Below are positions 9,367 to 18,829 of a DNA stretch of 64,000 nucleotides, one piece after another; positions within the stretch are counted from its first letter, which is position 1; the number at the start of each line of letters is the position of its first letter. The DNA lies in the NCBI RefSeq assembly GCF_013140855.1, contig NZ_JABBPG010000001.1:496001-560000 (forward strand), given 5' to 3'. This DNA comes from Pseudoalteromonas caenipelagi (GTDB taxonomy: Bacteria > Pseudomonadota > Gammaproteobacteria > Enterobacterales > Alteromonadaceae). Position numbers and translations under genes: made by a program. The notes under the pieces were generated by a model that made no database searches, had not been told where the DNA came from, and saw only the letters and a program-made list of their open reading frames with translations.

Positions 9367-9399
9367 AAAAAAAAAGCTGTATGAACGAACATACAGCTT
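9367..9399 (-). terminator. Intrinsic terminator between sucB and sucC
   Basis: A perfect 10-bp stem (AAGCTGTATG at 9374-9383, CATACAGCTT at 9390-9399, 6-base loop). On the minus strand a run of nine T follows (A-run at 9367-9375). It lies 20 bases past the sucB stop codon and should cut most transcription before sucC. Confidence 0.9.
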
Positions 9400-9418
9400 A
9401 ATATCTAATCAATATTGA

Positions 9419-10915
9419 TTAAACGTCTAGTAATAGACGCGTAGGATCTTCTAATAGCTCTTTAATTGTAACTAAGAAGCCTACAGATTCTTTACCATCG
9501 ATTTGACGGTGATCATAGCTTAGTGCCAAGTACATCATAGGTAAAATTTCTACTTTACCATTTACCGCCATTGGACGGTCTTGGATTTTGTGCATACCCA
9601 AGATTGAAGACTGTGGTAAGTTGATGATTGGCGTTGATAGTAATGACCCGAACACACCACCGTTAGTAATAGTGAAGTTACCGCCAGTCATATCGTCAAC
9701 AGTTAGCTTACCGTCACGACCTTTAAGCGCTAGCTCACGAATACCTTTTTCAATTTCAGCGACTGACAGTTTGTCACAGTCACGAAGAACTGGTGTTACT
9801 AAACCACGAGGCGTAGATACCGCGATGCTGATATCAAAGTAGTTGTGATAAACAATGTCATCACCGTCGATTGATGCATTCACTTCAGGGAAACGTTTAA
9901 GTGCTTCAGTTACCGCTTTCACGTAGAAAGACATAAAACCTAAACGAATGCCATGACGCTTTTCAAATACCTCTTGGTACTGCTTGCGAAGGTCCATGAT
10001 AGGTTTCATGTTTACTTCGTTGAAAGTGGTCAACATCGCTGTTGAGTTTTTCGCTTCAAGTAAACGGTTTGCGATTGTCTTACGTAAACGAGTCATTGGT
10101 ACACGTTTTTGCGTACGCTCACCTAAAGCGACTGCAGGTGCTGCAGCAGCTGGCGCTGACGCAGGCTTTGCTGCTGGTGCAGATTTTAAGAATGCATCCA
10201 CATCTTCTTTGGTGATACGACCGCCTTTACCAGAGCCTTTGATCTTAGAAGCATCAAGACCTTTCTCAGCGATCAAACGACGCACTGATGGCGTTAACAC
10301 ATCTGAGCTTTCTTCTACTGCAGCCGGCGCTGCTTGTGCTGTAGGTGCTGATGCAGCTGGTGCACCACCAGCTAGGATTTTACCTATTACTTGGTCGCCA
10401 AGTACAGTTTCACCTTCGGCATGAATATGCTCACCCATCACGCCATCTTCTGGCGCAACCACTTCTAAAACTACTTTATCAGTTTCAATATCAACTAGGT
10501 TTTGGTCACGGCTCACCGCTTCACCTGGTTGAACATGCCAAGTTGCGATCGTAGCATCTGCTACAGACTCTGGAAGTACAGGTACTTTAATGTCCACTTC
10601 TTTACCTTCTGCTGCTGGCGCCGATGAAGACGCTGCTGGTTGTTCATTTGATTGAGCTGGTGCACTAGCCTTATCGCCAGCAGCACCTAAAATTGCGATA
10701 ACTTGTTCGCCAAGAACCGTTGCACCATCCACTTCTTTAATTTCAGTGATCACGCCATCTTCTGGTGCTACAACTTCTAGTACAACCTTGTCTGTTTCGA
10801 TATCTACAAGGTTTTGGTCACGACTGACGGTATCACCAACGCTAACGTGCCAAGTTGCTACCGTGGCGTCTGCAACTGACTCAGGAAGAACAGGAACCTT
10901 AATTTCGGTTGTCAT
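9419..10915 (-). CDS. sucB: 2-oxoglutarate dehydrogenase E2 (dihydrolipoamide succinyltransferase), two lipoyl domains
   Basis: 498 residues, against about 405 in E. coli. The extra length is a second lipoyl domain: domain 1 (about 1-76, lipoyl Lys43 in ETDKVVLE) and domain 2 (about 107-181, Lys147 in the same motif). Then come an Ala/Pro linker, a peripheral subunit-binding domain (about 208-245, [14 protein letters not shown]) and the catalytic domain with DHRQIDG, catalytic His469. It transfers the succinyl group from E1 (SucA) to CoA and forms the core of the complex. The two lipoyl domains share long identical peptide stretches but differ at many synonymous DNA positions, so the duplication is not recent. 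It lies 3 bases downstream of sucA. E3 (lpdA) is not in the window. Confidence 0.97.
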   Translation of the reverse strand: MTTEIKVPVLPESVADATVATWHVSVGDTVSRDQNLVDIETDKVVLEVVAPEDGVITEIKEVDGATVLGEQVIAILGAAGDKASAPAQSNEQPAASSSAPAAEGKEVDIKVPVLPESVADATIATWHVQPGEAVSRDQNLVDIETDKVVLEVVAPEDGVMGEHIHAEGETVLGDQVIGKILAGGAPAASAPTAQAAPAAVEESSDVLTPSVRRLIAEKGLDASKIKGSGKGGRITKEDVDAFLKSAPAAKPASAPAAAAPAVALGERTQKRVPMTRLRKTIANRLLEAKNSTAMLTTFNEVNMKPIMDLRKQYQEVFEKRHGIRLGFMSFYVKAVTEALKRFPEVNASIDGDDIVYHNYFDISIAVSTPRGLVTPVLRDCDKLSVAEIEKGIRELALKGRDGKLTVDDMTGGNFTITNGGVFGSLLSTPIINLPQSSILGMHKIQDRPMAVNGKVEILPMMYLALSYDHRQIDGKESVGFLVTIKELLEDPTRLLLDV

Positions 10916-10918
10916 CTC

Positions 10919-13738
10919 TTATCCCTTATTTTTAATTGTTAATGCGTCAGCAACTAACGCGTTTTGTTCTTTAGTATGTGTTGACATGTAGCCACACGCT
11001 GGTGCTGCCGATGCTTTACGGCCAGCATAAGTTAGGTTTGCACCTACTGGAATTGCATCCCAGAAATGGTGCTGAGAGCAGTACCAAGCACCTTGGTTTT
11101 GCGGCTCTTCTTGACACCAAACAAAGTCTTTTACGTGCTGATAACGAGCCATGATCTCGTCCATTTCCTGATGTGGGAAAGGATATAACTGCTCTACGCG
11201 AACAATAGCAACATTGTTTAATTCTTGCTTACGACGCTCTTGTAGTAATTCGTAATAAACTTTACCGCTACAGAAAACAACACGCTCAACTTTAGCCGGG
11301 TCGATATCATCTATCTCATCAATCATGTTATAGAATACGCCATCTGCCAACTCTTCAAGTGAAGACACAGCGAGTGGATGACGTAACAATGATTTTGGTG
11401 TCATTACAATCAGTGGACGACGCAGTGGACGTACTGATTGACGACGTAACATGGCATAAACTTGTGCAGGCGTTGAAGGCACACATACCTGCATGTTGTG
11501 ATCAGCACACAATTGCAGATAACGCTCTAAACGCGCTGAGCTGTGCTCAGGTCCCTGACCTTCATAACCGTGAGGCAACAACATGGTAAGGCCACATAAA
11601 CGACCCCACTTTTGTTCGCCTGAACTTAAGAATTGGTCAAATACTACTTGTGCACCGTTTGCAAAGTCACCAAACTGTGCCTCCCACAGTACCAATGAAG
11701 TAGGCTCAGCTGTAGCGTAACCATATTCAAAGGCCAATACAGCTTCTTCAGAAAGCACTGAGTCGTACACTTCAAATGTACCTTGCTTTTCATGAATATC
11801 TTGTAAAGGAATATACGTTGAGCCGTCTTGTTGGTTATGCACAACAGCATGACGATGGAAGAATGTCCCGCGACCTGAATCTTGGCCTGTCATACGGATG
11901 TCAACACCTTCATCAACTAACGTTGCATAAGCCAGTGTCTCAGCCATCCCCCAGTCAAGCTGCTTCTCGCCTTTTGCCATTGCCTGGCGATCGTCATAAA
12001 TTTTCTTAACACGAGACTGAGCTTTATGCGTTTCTGGATATGTTGAAACTTTCTGTGCTAACTCTTTTAGCGTATCTACCGACAGTTTTGGCTCGTAAGC
12101 AACATCCCAATCGTGACCAACAAACTTTGACCAATCCGATGAATGCTTGGTGTCAGGCTTAATTTCTTCAACAACACACTGGCCATTATCTAGACCGTTG
12201 CGATATTCATCAGCAAGTGCTTTCGCATCGCCTTCTGAGATAACACCTTCAAGCGCCAATTGCTCAGCATAAATTTGACGTGGAACTGGGTGTTTTTTGA
12301 TCTTTTGATACATCAATGGCTGCGTTGCATTAGGCTCATCAGCTTCATTGTGACCATGACGGCGGTAACATACCAAATCAATTACAACATCACGACGGAA
12401 TTGGTTACGGAAATCTAATGCGATTTGTGTAACGAAAGCTACAGCTTCTGGGTCATCTGAGTTTACGTGGAAGATTGGCGCCTGAACCATTTTTGCAATG
12501 TCAGTACAGTAATCTGTTGAACGCACATCTTCTTGCTTCGATGTAGTAAAGCCAACTTGGTTATTTACGACGATACGAACTGTACCACCTACACCAAACG
12601 CACGGGTTTGTGATAAGTTAAACGTTTCTTGTACAACCCCTTGCCCCGCAATTGCAGAGTCACCATGAATGGTAATTGGGAGTGCTTTTGAGCCAGTTTT
12701 GCATCCTAATCGATCAAGACGAGCACGAACAGACCCCATAACAACTGGATTAACAATTTCAAGGTGTGACGGGTTAAATGCCAACGCCATGTGAACATCA
12801 CCACCTTGCGTAGCAAAGTCAGATGAATAACCCATGTGATACTTAACGTCACCAGAACCTGCTAATTCGCCATATTTACCAGCGAATTCATCAAATAAAA
12901 CTTGCGGATTTTTACCCAGCACGTTTACTAGCACATTCAAACGACCACGGTGTGCCATACCAATAACAGCTTCTTGTTGGCCACTTTCACCTGCACGGTG
13001 AATAAGCTCTTTGAGCATAGGTACTAGCGCATCACCACCTTCTAGCGAAAAACGCTTCGCACCTGGAAATTTGGCACCAAGGTATTTTTCTAAACCGTCA
13101 GCAGCTGTTAGGCCTTTTAGAATACGTAGTTTTGTTTCTTTGCTAAATTGAGGCTTTGAGAAAGTCGATTCTAGGCGTTGCTGTAACCAACGTTTTTCTT
13201 CTGTAGAAGTGATGTGCATATATTCCGCACCAACTGAACCACAGTAAGTGGTTTTTAGTGCAGCATATAAGTCTTTTAGTTTCATTGTCTCTTTGCCACA
13301 TGCAAAAGAGCCAACGTTATATTCTTTGTCTAAGTCCGCATCAGTTAGTTCATGATAATCAAGTTCTAAATCTCGAACTCTTTCTCGCTTCCATAGACCC
13401 AGAGGGTCTAGATTAGCGTTTTGATGGCCTCTAAACCTAAATGCATTAATTAGTTGCAGTACTCTAACTTGCTTGGCATCGGATGAACCATCCGCCGCAA
13501 CTACTACTTCTCTGTGCTTGTTTTTCGCAAGTTCAGCAAATTGCTCCCTTACCTGTGAATGCTTAACATCAACATCCACCCCATCAACTTTTGGAAGTTG
13601 ATCAAACACTTCTCGCCATTCATCTGGCACTGAAGTCGCATCATCAAGATACGCTTCATACAGCTCTTCTACATAAGCTACGTTTCCGCCGTACAAATGC
13701 GAAGATTCTAGCCATGCCTTCATCACACCTTCGTGCAT
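10919..13738 (-). CDS. sucA: 2-oxoglutarate dehydrogenase E1 component
   Basis: 939 residues (E. coli 933). A thiamine-diphosphate enzyme that decarboxylates 2-oxoglutarate and passes the succinyl group to the SucB lipoyl arm. Visible signatures are the N-terminal E2-binding segment (SSHLYGGNVAYVEELYEAYL), the GMAHRGRLNVLVNVLGK active-site block near residue 260, the ThDP/Mg motif GDSAIAGQGVVQETFNLS near 360 with NNQVGFTT, and the late WEAQFGDFANGAQVVFDQF. It follows sdhB after 85 bases that contain a perfect hairpin without a T-tract, so read-through from the sdh genes is likely. Confidence 0.98.
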   Translation of the reverse strand: MHEGVMKAWLESSHLYGGNVAYVEELYEAYLDDATSVPDEWREVFDQLPKVDGVDVDVKHSQVREQFAELAKNKHREVVVAADGSSDAKQVRVLQLINAFRFRGHQNANLDPLGLWKRERVRDLELDYHELTDADLDKEYNVGSFACGKETMKLKDLYAALKTTYCGSVGAEYMHITSTEEKRWLQQRLESTFSKPQFSKETKLRILKGLTAADGLEKYLGAKFPGAKRFSLEGGDALVPMLKELIHRAGESGQQEAVIGMAHRGRLNVLVNVLGKNPQVLFDEFAGKYGELAGSGDVKYHMGYSSDFATQGGDVHMALAFNPSHLEIVNPVVMGSVRARLDRLGCKTGSKALPITIHGDSAIAGQGVVQETFNLSQTRAFGVGGTVRIVVNNQVGFTTSKQEDVRSTDYCTDIAKMVQAPIFHVNSDDPEAVAFVTQIALDFRNQFRRDVVIDLVCYRRHGHNEADEPNATQPLMYQKIKKHPVPRQIYAEQLALEGVISEGDAKALADEYRNGLDNGQCVVEEIKPDTKHSSDWSKFVGHDWDVAYEPKLSVDTLKELAQKVSTYPETHKAQSRVKKIYDDRQAMAKGEKQLDWGMAETLAYATLVDEGVDIRMTGQDSGRGTFFHRHAVVHNQQDGSTYIPLQDIHEKQGTFEVYDSVLSEEAVLAFEYGYATAEPTSLVLWEAQFGDFANGAQVVFDQFLSSGEQKWGRLCGLTMLLPHGYEGQGPEHSSARLERYLQLCADHNMQVCVPSTPAQVYAMLRRQSVRPLRRPLIVMTPKSLLRHPLAVSSLEELADGVFYNMIDEIDDIDPAKVERVVFCSGKVYYELLQERRKQELNNVAIVRVEQLYPFPHQEMDEIMARYQHVKDFVWCQEEPQNQGAWYCSQHHFWDAIPVGANLTYAGRKASAAPACGYMSTHTKEQNALVADALTIKNKG

Positions 13739-13780
13739 TTATTAGCCCTTTTCTCTAGCGCAGAAATTTAATTAATAACA

Positions 13781-13806
13781 AGATGGCATGCGTATGCATG
13801 CCATCT
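13781..13806 (-). other. Perfect hairpin between sdhB and sucA (no T-tract)
   Basis: An 11-bp perfect stem (AGATGGCATGC at 13781-13791 and its complement at 13796-13806, 4-base loop). Neither side has a T-run, so it is not an intrinsic terminator. In a polycistronic sdh-suc transcript it could be an RNase processing or stability element that sets the sdh/suc ratio. Confidence 0.6.
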
Positions 13807-13823
13807 AAGGATTTAAATATGTC

Positions 13824-14543
13824 TTAAACCGAACGATTTAACAACATAGATTTAATCTGACCAATGGCTTTAGTTGGATTCAAGCCTTTTGGACATACGC
13901 TAACACAGTTCATGATACCGTGACAGCGGAATACGCTGAACGCATCGTCAAGGTCTGCCAAACGCTCTTCTGTAGCAGTATCGCGGCTATCAGCCAAGAA
14001 ACGATAAGCATGTAAAAGACCTGCTGGGCCGATGAACTTGTCTGGATTCCACCAAAACGAAGGACACGACGTTGAACAACACGCACATAAAATACACTCA
14101 TACAAGCCGTCAAGCTCTTCGCGTTCTTCAATTGACTGAAGACGCTCAACACCACCTGTTGGTTTGTCGTTGATTAAGAACGGCTTAACTTTCTCATATT
14201 GAGTATAAAATTGGCTCATATCAATAACTAAGTCACGGATAACTGGTAAACCAGGTAGCGGACGTAGAATGATTTTACCTTTACCATTTTTTTGTAGTGA
14301 TGAAAGTGGTGTTATACACGCTAGGCCATTTTTGCCGTTCATGTTTACACCATCAGAACCACATACACCTTCACGACATGAACGACGGAAAGATAAAGTT
14401 GGGTCTTGCTCTTTTAGAAGTAAAAGCGCGTCCAACACCATCATGTCACGACCTTCTTCTACTTCAAGCGTGTAATCCTGCATACGTGGTGCATTGTCCA
14501 CATCAGGATTGTAACGATAAACAGAAAATTCTAAAGTTGCCAT
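13824..14543 (-). CDS. sdhB: Succinate dehydrogenase iron-sulfur subunit
   Basis: 239 residues (E. coli 238). The N-terminal ferredoxin domain has the 2Fe-2S motif SCREGVCGSDGVNMNG (about 56-71). The C-terminal helical domain has CILCACCSTSCPSFWW (about 151-166) and CHGIMNCVSVCPKGLNP for the 4Fe-4S and 3Fe-4S clusters. It carries electrons from SdhA flavin to the membrane quinone site. It lies 10 bases downstream of sdhA in the sdhCDAB order. Confidence 0.98.
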   Translation of the reverse strand: MATLEFSVYRYNPDVDNAPRMQDYTLEVEEGRDMMVLDALLLLKEQDPTLSFRRSCREGVCGSDGVNMNGKNGLACITPLSSLQKNGKGKIILRPLPGLPVIRDLVIDMSQFYTQYEKVKPFLINDKPTGGVERLQSIEEREELDGLYECILCACCSTSCPSFWWNPDKFIGPAGLLHAYRFLADSRDTATEERLADLDDAFSVFRCHGIMNCVSVCPKGLNPTKAIGQIKSMLLNRSV

Positions 14544-14553
14544 CGTCTAGCTC

Positions 14554-16326
14554 CTAGTAAGTACGTGCTTTAGGTGGGAATGCTTCACGAGTCTTAGGCG
14601 CGTAGTTAACTTCACGCTTGCTCATGCTTTCCGACACAGGGTTGTAAACAGTATGACATAGCCAGTTTTCATCATCACGATCTGGGTAATCAAAACGAGA
14701 ATGAGCGCCACGGCTTTCTGTACGGAAGTTTGCAGCAACTGCTGTTGAGTATGCTGTTTCCATCAGATTGTCTAGCTCTAAGCATTCAATACGCTGAGTG
14801 TTAAACTCTGTCGACTTATCGTCAAGGCGTGCATGCTGTAAGCGCTCGCGGATCTCTTTAAGCTGTTGTAAACCTTCAGCCATAGAGTCACCTTCACGGA
14901 ATACCGAGAAGTTAAGCTGCATACACTGCTGCAAATCTTTCTTAATTTGTACCGGATCTTCGCCCTGACCTTTGGTTGAGTTTTCCCAGCGGTTGAAGCG
15001 CGCAAAAGCAGCATCGATATCATCGCTTGAAGCGTCTTTAGAAATTTGCGTATCTGCTAAGTATTGGCCTAGGAAGTTACCAGCCGCACGACCAAATACC
15101 ACAAGGTCAAGTAGAGAGTTACCACCTAAACGGTTAGCACCATGCACTGATACACACGCAATCTCACCTACAGCAAATAAACCTTCAATTAGTTTACCAT
15201 TGCCGTTTTCGTCAACGCTTAATACCTGACCATTTACGTTAGTTGGTACACCACCCATCATATAGTGGCATGTAGGGATTACTGGAATTGGCTCTTTAGC
15301 AGGGTCGACGTGTGCGAATGTCTTAGACAGGTCACAAACACCTGGAAGACGAAGGTTAAGTGTTTCTTCACCTAAGTGATCTAGCTTAAGCTTGATGTGT
15401 GGACCCCAAGGACCATCACAGCCACGGCCTTCGCGAATTTCAGTCATCATTGAGCGAGCAACAACGTCACGCGATGCTAAATCTTTAGCATTTGGCGCAT
15501 AACGTTCCATAAAACGTTCACCGTCTTTGTTTAGAAGGTAACCACCTTCACCACGACAACCTTCAGTTACAAGCGTACCTGCACCTGCGATACCAGTTGG
15601 GTGGAATTGCCACATTTCCATATCTTGCATCGCGATACCAGCACGAGTCGCCATACCAACACCATCACCAGTGTTGATGTGTGCATTAGTCGTAGACGCA
15701 TAAATACGCCCTGCACCACCTGTAGCAAGCACAACCGCTTTAGATTTGAAATAAGTAACTTCACCTGTTTCGATATCGATTGCAGTACAACCTACTACAT
15801 CACCGTTATCGTTTTTAACTAGATCAAGTGCGTACCACTCAGAAAAAACGTTGGTTTTATTTTTAACGTTTTGTTGGTACAAAAGGTGAAGCAACGCGTG
15901 ACCTGTACGGTCTGCTGCTGCAGCTGTACGCGCAGCCTGTTCACCACCGAAGTTCTTCGACTGACCACCGAAAGGACGCTGATAAACACGGCCATTCTCA
16001 AAACGAGAAAATGGTAAGCCCATGTTTTCTAATTCAGTAATAGCTTCAGGACCGGTTTGACACATATATTCGATAGCGTCTTGGTCGCCGATAAAATCAG
16101 ACCCTTTAACCGTATCGTACATGTGCCATTCCCAGTTGTCCTCATGTGAGTTACCAAGCGCAACAGTGATGCCACCTTGAGCTGATACAGTGTGAGAACG
16201 TGTTGGGAAAACTTTAGAAATCAATGCACAAGTTTTGCCTGATTCAGAAATAGCAAGTGCTGCACGCATACCAGCGCCACCGGCACCAATTACTACAGCA
16301 TCAAATTCACGAGTATTGTATTTCAC
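14554..16326 (-). CDS. sdhA: Succinate dehydrogenase flavoprotein subunit
   Basis: 590 residues (E. coli 588). It has the FAD-binding [12 protein letters not shown] near residue 15 and the SHTVSAQGG segment near 45, whose His carries the covalent FAD. Substrate-site elements include FHPTGI near 242, RGEGGYLLN, the catalytic REGRGCDG near 297, and HxYxMGGVPTN near 354. It oxidises succinate to fumarate on the cytoplasmic face of the inner membrane and passes electrons to SdhB. Its start follows the sdhD stop without spacing, which supports coupled translation. Confidence 0.98.
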   Translation of the reverse strand: MKYNTREFDAVVIGAGGAGMRAALAISESGKTCALISKVFPTRSHTVSAQGGITVALGNSHEDNWEWHMYDTVKGSDFIGDQDAIEYMCQTGPEAITELENMGLPFSRFENGRVYQRPFGGQSKNFGGEQAARTAAAADRTGHALLHLLYQQNVKNKTNVFSEWYALDLVKNDNGDVVGCTAIDIETGEVTYFKSKAVVLATGGAGRIYASTTNAHINTGDGVGMATRAGIAMQDMEMWQFHPTGIAGAGTLVTEGCRGEGGYLLNKDGERFMERYAPNAKDLASRDVVARSMMTEIREGRGCDGPWGPHIKLKLDHLGEETLNLRLPGVCDLSKTFAHVDPAKEPIPVIPTCHYMMGGVPTNVNGQVLSVDENGNGKLIEGLFAVGEIACVSVHGANRLGGNSLLDLVVFGRAAGNFLGQYLADTQISKDASSDDIDAAFARFNRWENSTKGQGEDPVQIKKDLQQCMQLNFSVFREGDSMAEGLQQLKEIRERLQHARLDDKSTEFNTQRIECLELDNLMETAYSTAVAANFRTESRGAHSRFDYPDRDDENWLCHTVYNPVSESMSKREVNYAPKTREAFPPKARTY

Positions 16327-16674
16327 TTAAACACCCCACAGAACAAACAGACCAATTGCTACGTAAGCAAGTGCCATTAAGTTTAAAACGAAGCCAAGTA
16401 CTGAACGCATCGTTGAGCTCTTTACATAGTCAGTTAAGACCTGCCAAAGGCCGATACGCGTATGCACCATAATGCATACTAAAGTAACAATAGTTGCTGC
16501 TTTAACAGCGAGATTTGAGAACAAACCTTTCCATGCTTCGAATGTTAGTTCTGGAGTAAGAAGTAAATAACCAACAATAAATACTGCATATGCTGCAATT
16601 ACTAATGCGGTTGTACGCAACGACACATAATCTTGTACGCCATCACGCTTGAGAGTTGCTTGATTTAAGACCAT
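16327..16674 (-). CDS. sdhD: Succinate dehydrogenase membrane anchor subunit D
   Basis: 115 residues from the ATG at 16674, the E. coli length. I preferred this over a GTG six bases upstream because AGGAG stands 7 bases before the ATG and the protein then begins MVLNQATLKRDGVQDYV, like E. coli SdhD. Three membrane helices. RIGLWQVLTDYVK contains the conserved Asp-Tyr region that lines the quinone and haem b site. It overlaps the sdhC 3' end by 10 bases. Confidence 0.94.
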   Translation of the reverse strand: MVLNQATLKRDGVQDYVSLRTTALVIAAYAVFIVGYLLLTPELTFEAWKGLFSNLAVKAATIVTLVCIMVHTRIGLWQVLTDYVKSSTMRSVLGFVLNLMALAYVAIGLFVLWGV

Positions 16675-17042
16675 ATCCACACTCCTGCTAGAATTGCCAC
16701 TACCACAGAAAGTGCAATTGCAATTTTAGCGCTGCTATTGCCAGACTCTAATTCTTCCCAGTGACCCATGTCTTGGATCATGTGACGGATACCACCGATT
16801 AAGTGATATGCCAGAACACTGACGGTGCCCCACGCGATGAATTTTGCAATAAAGCCACTAAATAAGCCTTTTACAAATTCAAAACCTTCAGGAGAAGAAA
16901 GAGACTCAGACCAAGCCCAAATGACAAAAGTTAAAGCGAAGAATAATGCTACACCCGTTACACGGTGTAGAATCGACGCTTTAGCCGTTGCCGGCATCGA
17001 TATAGTCGTAAGATCTAGATTTACAGGTCTTTGCTTTTTCAC
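16665..17042 (-). CDS. sdhC: Succinate dehydrogenase cytochrome b556 subunit C
   Basis: 125 residues, GTG start. The N-terminus KKQRPVNLDLTTI followed by ASILHRVTGV, then SLSSPEGFE, matches E. coli SdhC closely. Three membrane helices. The segment LAYHLIGGIRHMIQDMG holds the conserved haem-ligand His and the neighbouring HM pair. With SdhD it anchors the complex and forms the ubiquinone site. First gene of sdhCDAB-sucAB. A sigma70-like promoter lies about 170 bases upstream. Confidence 0.96.
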   Translation of the reverse strand: MKKQRPVNLDLTTISMPATAKASILHRVTGVALFFALTFVIWAWSESLSSPEGFEFVKGLFSGFIAKFIAWGTVSVLAYHLIGGIRHMIQDMGHWEELESGNSSAKIAIALSVVVAILAGVWIWS

Positions 17043-17212
17043 AGTTACTTGCCCATCTTGCCCACAAAGGAGCTCATCTACTTGTTTTTATAAAACCCAT
17101 TTGCACCACATGCACAAATGGCACACTCTAAATAAACCTGTTTTTCCAAAAAAACGATCATTTTTCGTAAAAATAGGTTTACCCACAGACGATACGGTAT
17201 AAAACCTTTGAC

Positions 17213-17241
17213 AGTATATAAGGCCGTGCGCGCTTTTACAA
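17213..17241 (-). promoter_or_regulatory. Predicted sigma70 promoter of the sdh-suc operon
   Basis: Reading leftward, TTGTAA, a 17-base spacer and TATACT form a good sigma70 match. The transcript would start near 17206 and give a leader of about 165 bases before the sdhC GTG. Confidence 0.55.
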
Positions 17242-17245
17242 TTCT

Positions 17246-17300
17246 TGTTTAGATTGAGACGGTTGCGAATTAGCCAATGGTATAATATTTAATCTAAACA
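17246..17300. repeat. 10-bp inverted repeat flanking the gltA promoter
   Basis: TGTTTAGATT at 17246-17255 and AATCTAAACA at 17291-17300 are perfect complements, 35 bases apart, with the TATAAT of the predicted gltA promoter between them. They could be two half-operators or a looping site. No regulator is identified. Confidence 0.5.
17278..17286 (+). promoter_or_regulatory. Predicted extended -10 promoter of gltA
   Basis: TGGTATAAT is an exact extended -10 element (TG-N-TATAAT). The -35 region is poor, which such promoters tolerate. It lies between the arms of the inverted repeat at 17246-17300 and would give a leader of about 148 bases. Confidence 0.5.
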
Positions 17301-17440
17301 GAATATTTATTATACATATTTGCATAATTCTTAGAAAAATTGACTTTCTACCCCAGTTTTACGTTAAAATGATCGGAATTTGCTTAACATTAGTATCACA
17401 ACATAACAATCAGAATTGTTATTTCATAGGAGATAAATAG

Positions 17441-18727
17441 ATGGCAGATAAAAAAGCCACAGTACATATTGAAGGTCACGATCCGATTGAACTTCCGATT
17501 TACTCAGGCACAGCCGGCCAAGATGTAATTGACGTTCGCACTTTGGGCGCACACGGCCATTTCACATATGACCCAGGTTTTATGTCTACCGGTTCATGCG
17601 AGTCATCTATCACCTACATTGACGGCGGGAAAGGCGTATTGTTACACCGCGGCTACCCAATTGAACAGCTTGCAGAAAAATCTAACTACATCGAACTTTG
17701 TTATCTTTTACTAAAAGGTGAGTTACCGACAGCTGAACAACATGCTGAATTTGCAGATGAGATCACACGCAACACCATGTTGCACGAAAAAATCGCGGTA
17801 TTTTTCCAAGGGTTCCGCGTCGATTCTCACCCAATGGCAATGCTTTGTGGTGTAGTAGGTGCTATGTCATCTTTCTACCATGACGATTTAGACATCTCAG
17901 ACGCAGATCAGCGTCATCGCAGTGCCGTACGTTTAGTCGCTAAGTTACCAACAATTGCAGCGATGGCGTACAAGTACAACGTTGGTCAACCGTTCGTATA
18001 TCCTCGCAACGATTTAAGCTACGCAGAAAACTTTTTACACATGATGTTCTCTGTACCAGCAGAGGACTACAAGGTGAATCCTATCCTAGCAAAAGCGATG
18101 GATAAAATTTTCATGCTTCACGCTGACCATGAGCAAAATGCTTCAACGTCAACTGTACGTCTAGCTGGTTCTTCAGGTGCAAACCCTTATGCTTGTATTG
18201 CTGCGGGTATAGCATCTCTTTGGGGTCCTGCTCATGGCGGTGCAAACGAAGCATGTTTGAACATGCTAGAAGAAATCGGTTCAGTAGATCGTATCGATGA
18301 GTACGTTGCAAAAGCTAAAGATAAGAACGACCCATTCCGCCTGATGGGCTTTGGTCATCGTGTTTATAAAAACTTCGATCCTCGTGCAACAGTAATGCGT
18401 GAAACATGTCACGAAGTACTTAAAGAGCTAAACATTCAAGACCCATTATTAGATGTAGCAATGAAACTTGAACAGATCGCGTTGGAAGACCCATACTTCA
18501 TCGAGAAGAAACTATACCCTAACGTAGATTTCTACTCAGGTATCATCTTGAAAGCTATCGGTATTCCTACCAGTATGTTTACAGTTATTTTCGCTATGTC
18601 TCGTACTGTTGGTTGGATCTCACATTGGGATGAAATGTTGTCTCAGGCAGGTCACAAAATTGGCCGTCCTCGCCAACTATATACAGGCTATACGCAGCGT
18701 GACTACAAAGCTGCCTCTGATAGATAA
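17441..18727 (+). CDS. gltA: Citrate synthase (type II)
   Basis: 428 residues (E. coli 427). It condenses oxaloacetate and acetyl-CoA into citrate. The active-site pieces are visible: [14 protein letters not shown] (about 227-240), [12 protein letters not shown] with its catalytic His near 265, [15 protein letters not shown] with its His near 306, and the catalytic Asp in YPNVDFYSG near 363. The N-terminal 50 residues form the beta-rich domain of the hexameric, NADH-sensitive Gram-negative type. Divergent from sdhCDAB, as in E. coli. Ribosome-binding site AGGAG, then ATG. A strong terminator follows. Confidence 0.98.
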   Translation: MADKKATVHIEGHDPIELPIYSGTAGQDVIDVRTLGAHGHFTYDPGFMSTGSCESSITYIDGGKGVLLHRGYPIEQLAEKSNYIELCYLLLKGELPTAEQHAEFADEITRNTMLHEKIAVFFQGFRVDSHPMAMLCGVVGAMSSFYHDDLDISDADQRHRSAVRLVAKLPTIAAMAYKYNVGQPFVYPRNDLSYAENFLHMMFSVPAEDYKVNPILAKAMDKIFMLHADHEQNASTSTVRLAGSSGANPYACIAAGIASLWGPAHGGANEACLNMLEEIGSVDRIDEYVAKAKDKNDPFRLMGFGHRVYKNFDPRATVMRETCHEVLKELNIQDPLLDVAMKLEQIALEDPYFIEKKLYPNVDFYSGIILKAIGIPTSMFTVIFAMSRTVGWISHWDEMLSQAGHKIGRPRQLYTGYTQRDYKAASDR

Positions 18728-18745
18728 GTACATTCTATCTGAATT

Positions 18746-18770
18746 AAGGCCGCCCAGTGCGGCCTTTTTT
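18746..18770 (+). terminator. Intrinsic terminator after gltA
   Basis: Stem GGCCGC (18748-18753) and GCGGCC (18759-18764) with a 5-base loop and T6, 18 bases past the gltA stop codon. Confidence 0.92.
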
Positions 18771-18829
18771 ATTGGCATTAATGTAAAATCTAATTAAAAT
18801 CGCCGCTCAATTTAGCTAAGGACCTTTGC

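Larger units (their letters stand above)
17043..17440. other. Divergent control region between sdhC and gltA, 398 bases
   Basis: No ORF of note. It holds a leftward promoter for sdhC (17213-17241), a rightward extended -10 promoter for gltA (17278-17286), a 10-bp inverted repeat around the latter, and leaders of about 148-170 bases on both sides. The gltA leader ends with AGGAG 9 bases before the ATG. The two promoters are only about 40 bases apart, so one bound regulator could control both. Confidence 0.7.

Noticed and set aside
9984..10424. 146-residue plus-strand ORF opposite sucB
   Set aside because: Low-complexity Ala-rich translation of the sucB linker in the reverse frame. No ribosome-binding site and sucB is certain.
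16825..17202. 125-residue plus-strand ORF opposite sdhC
   Set aside because: Antisense shadow of sdhC running into the divergent promoter region; no recognisable domain.
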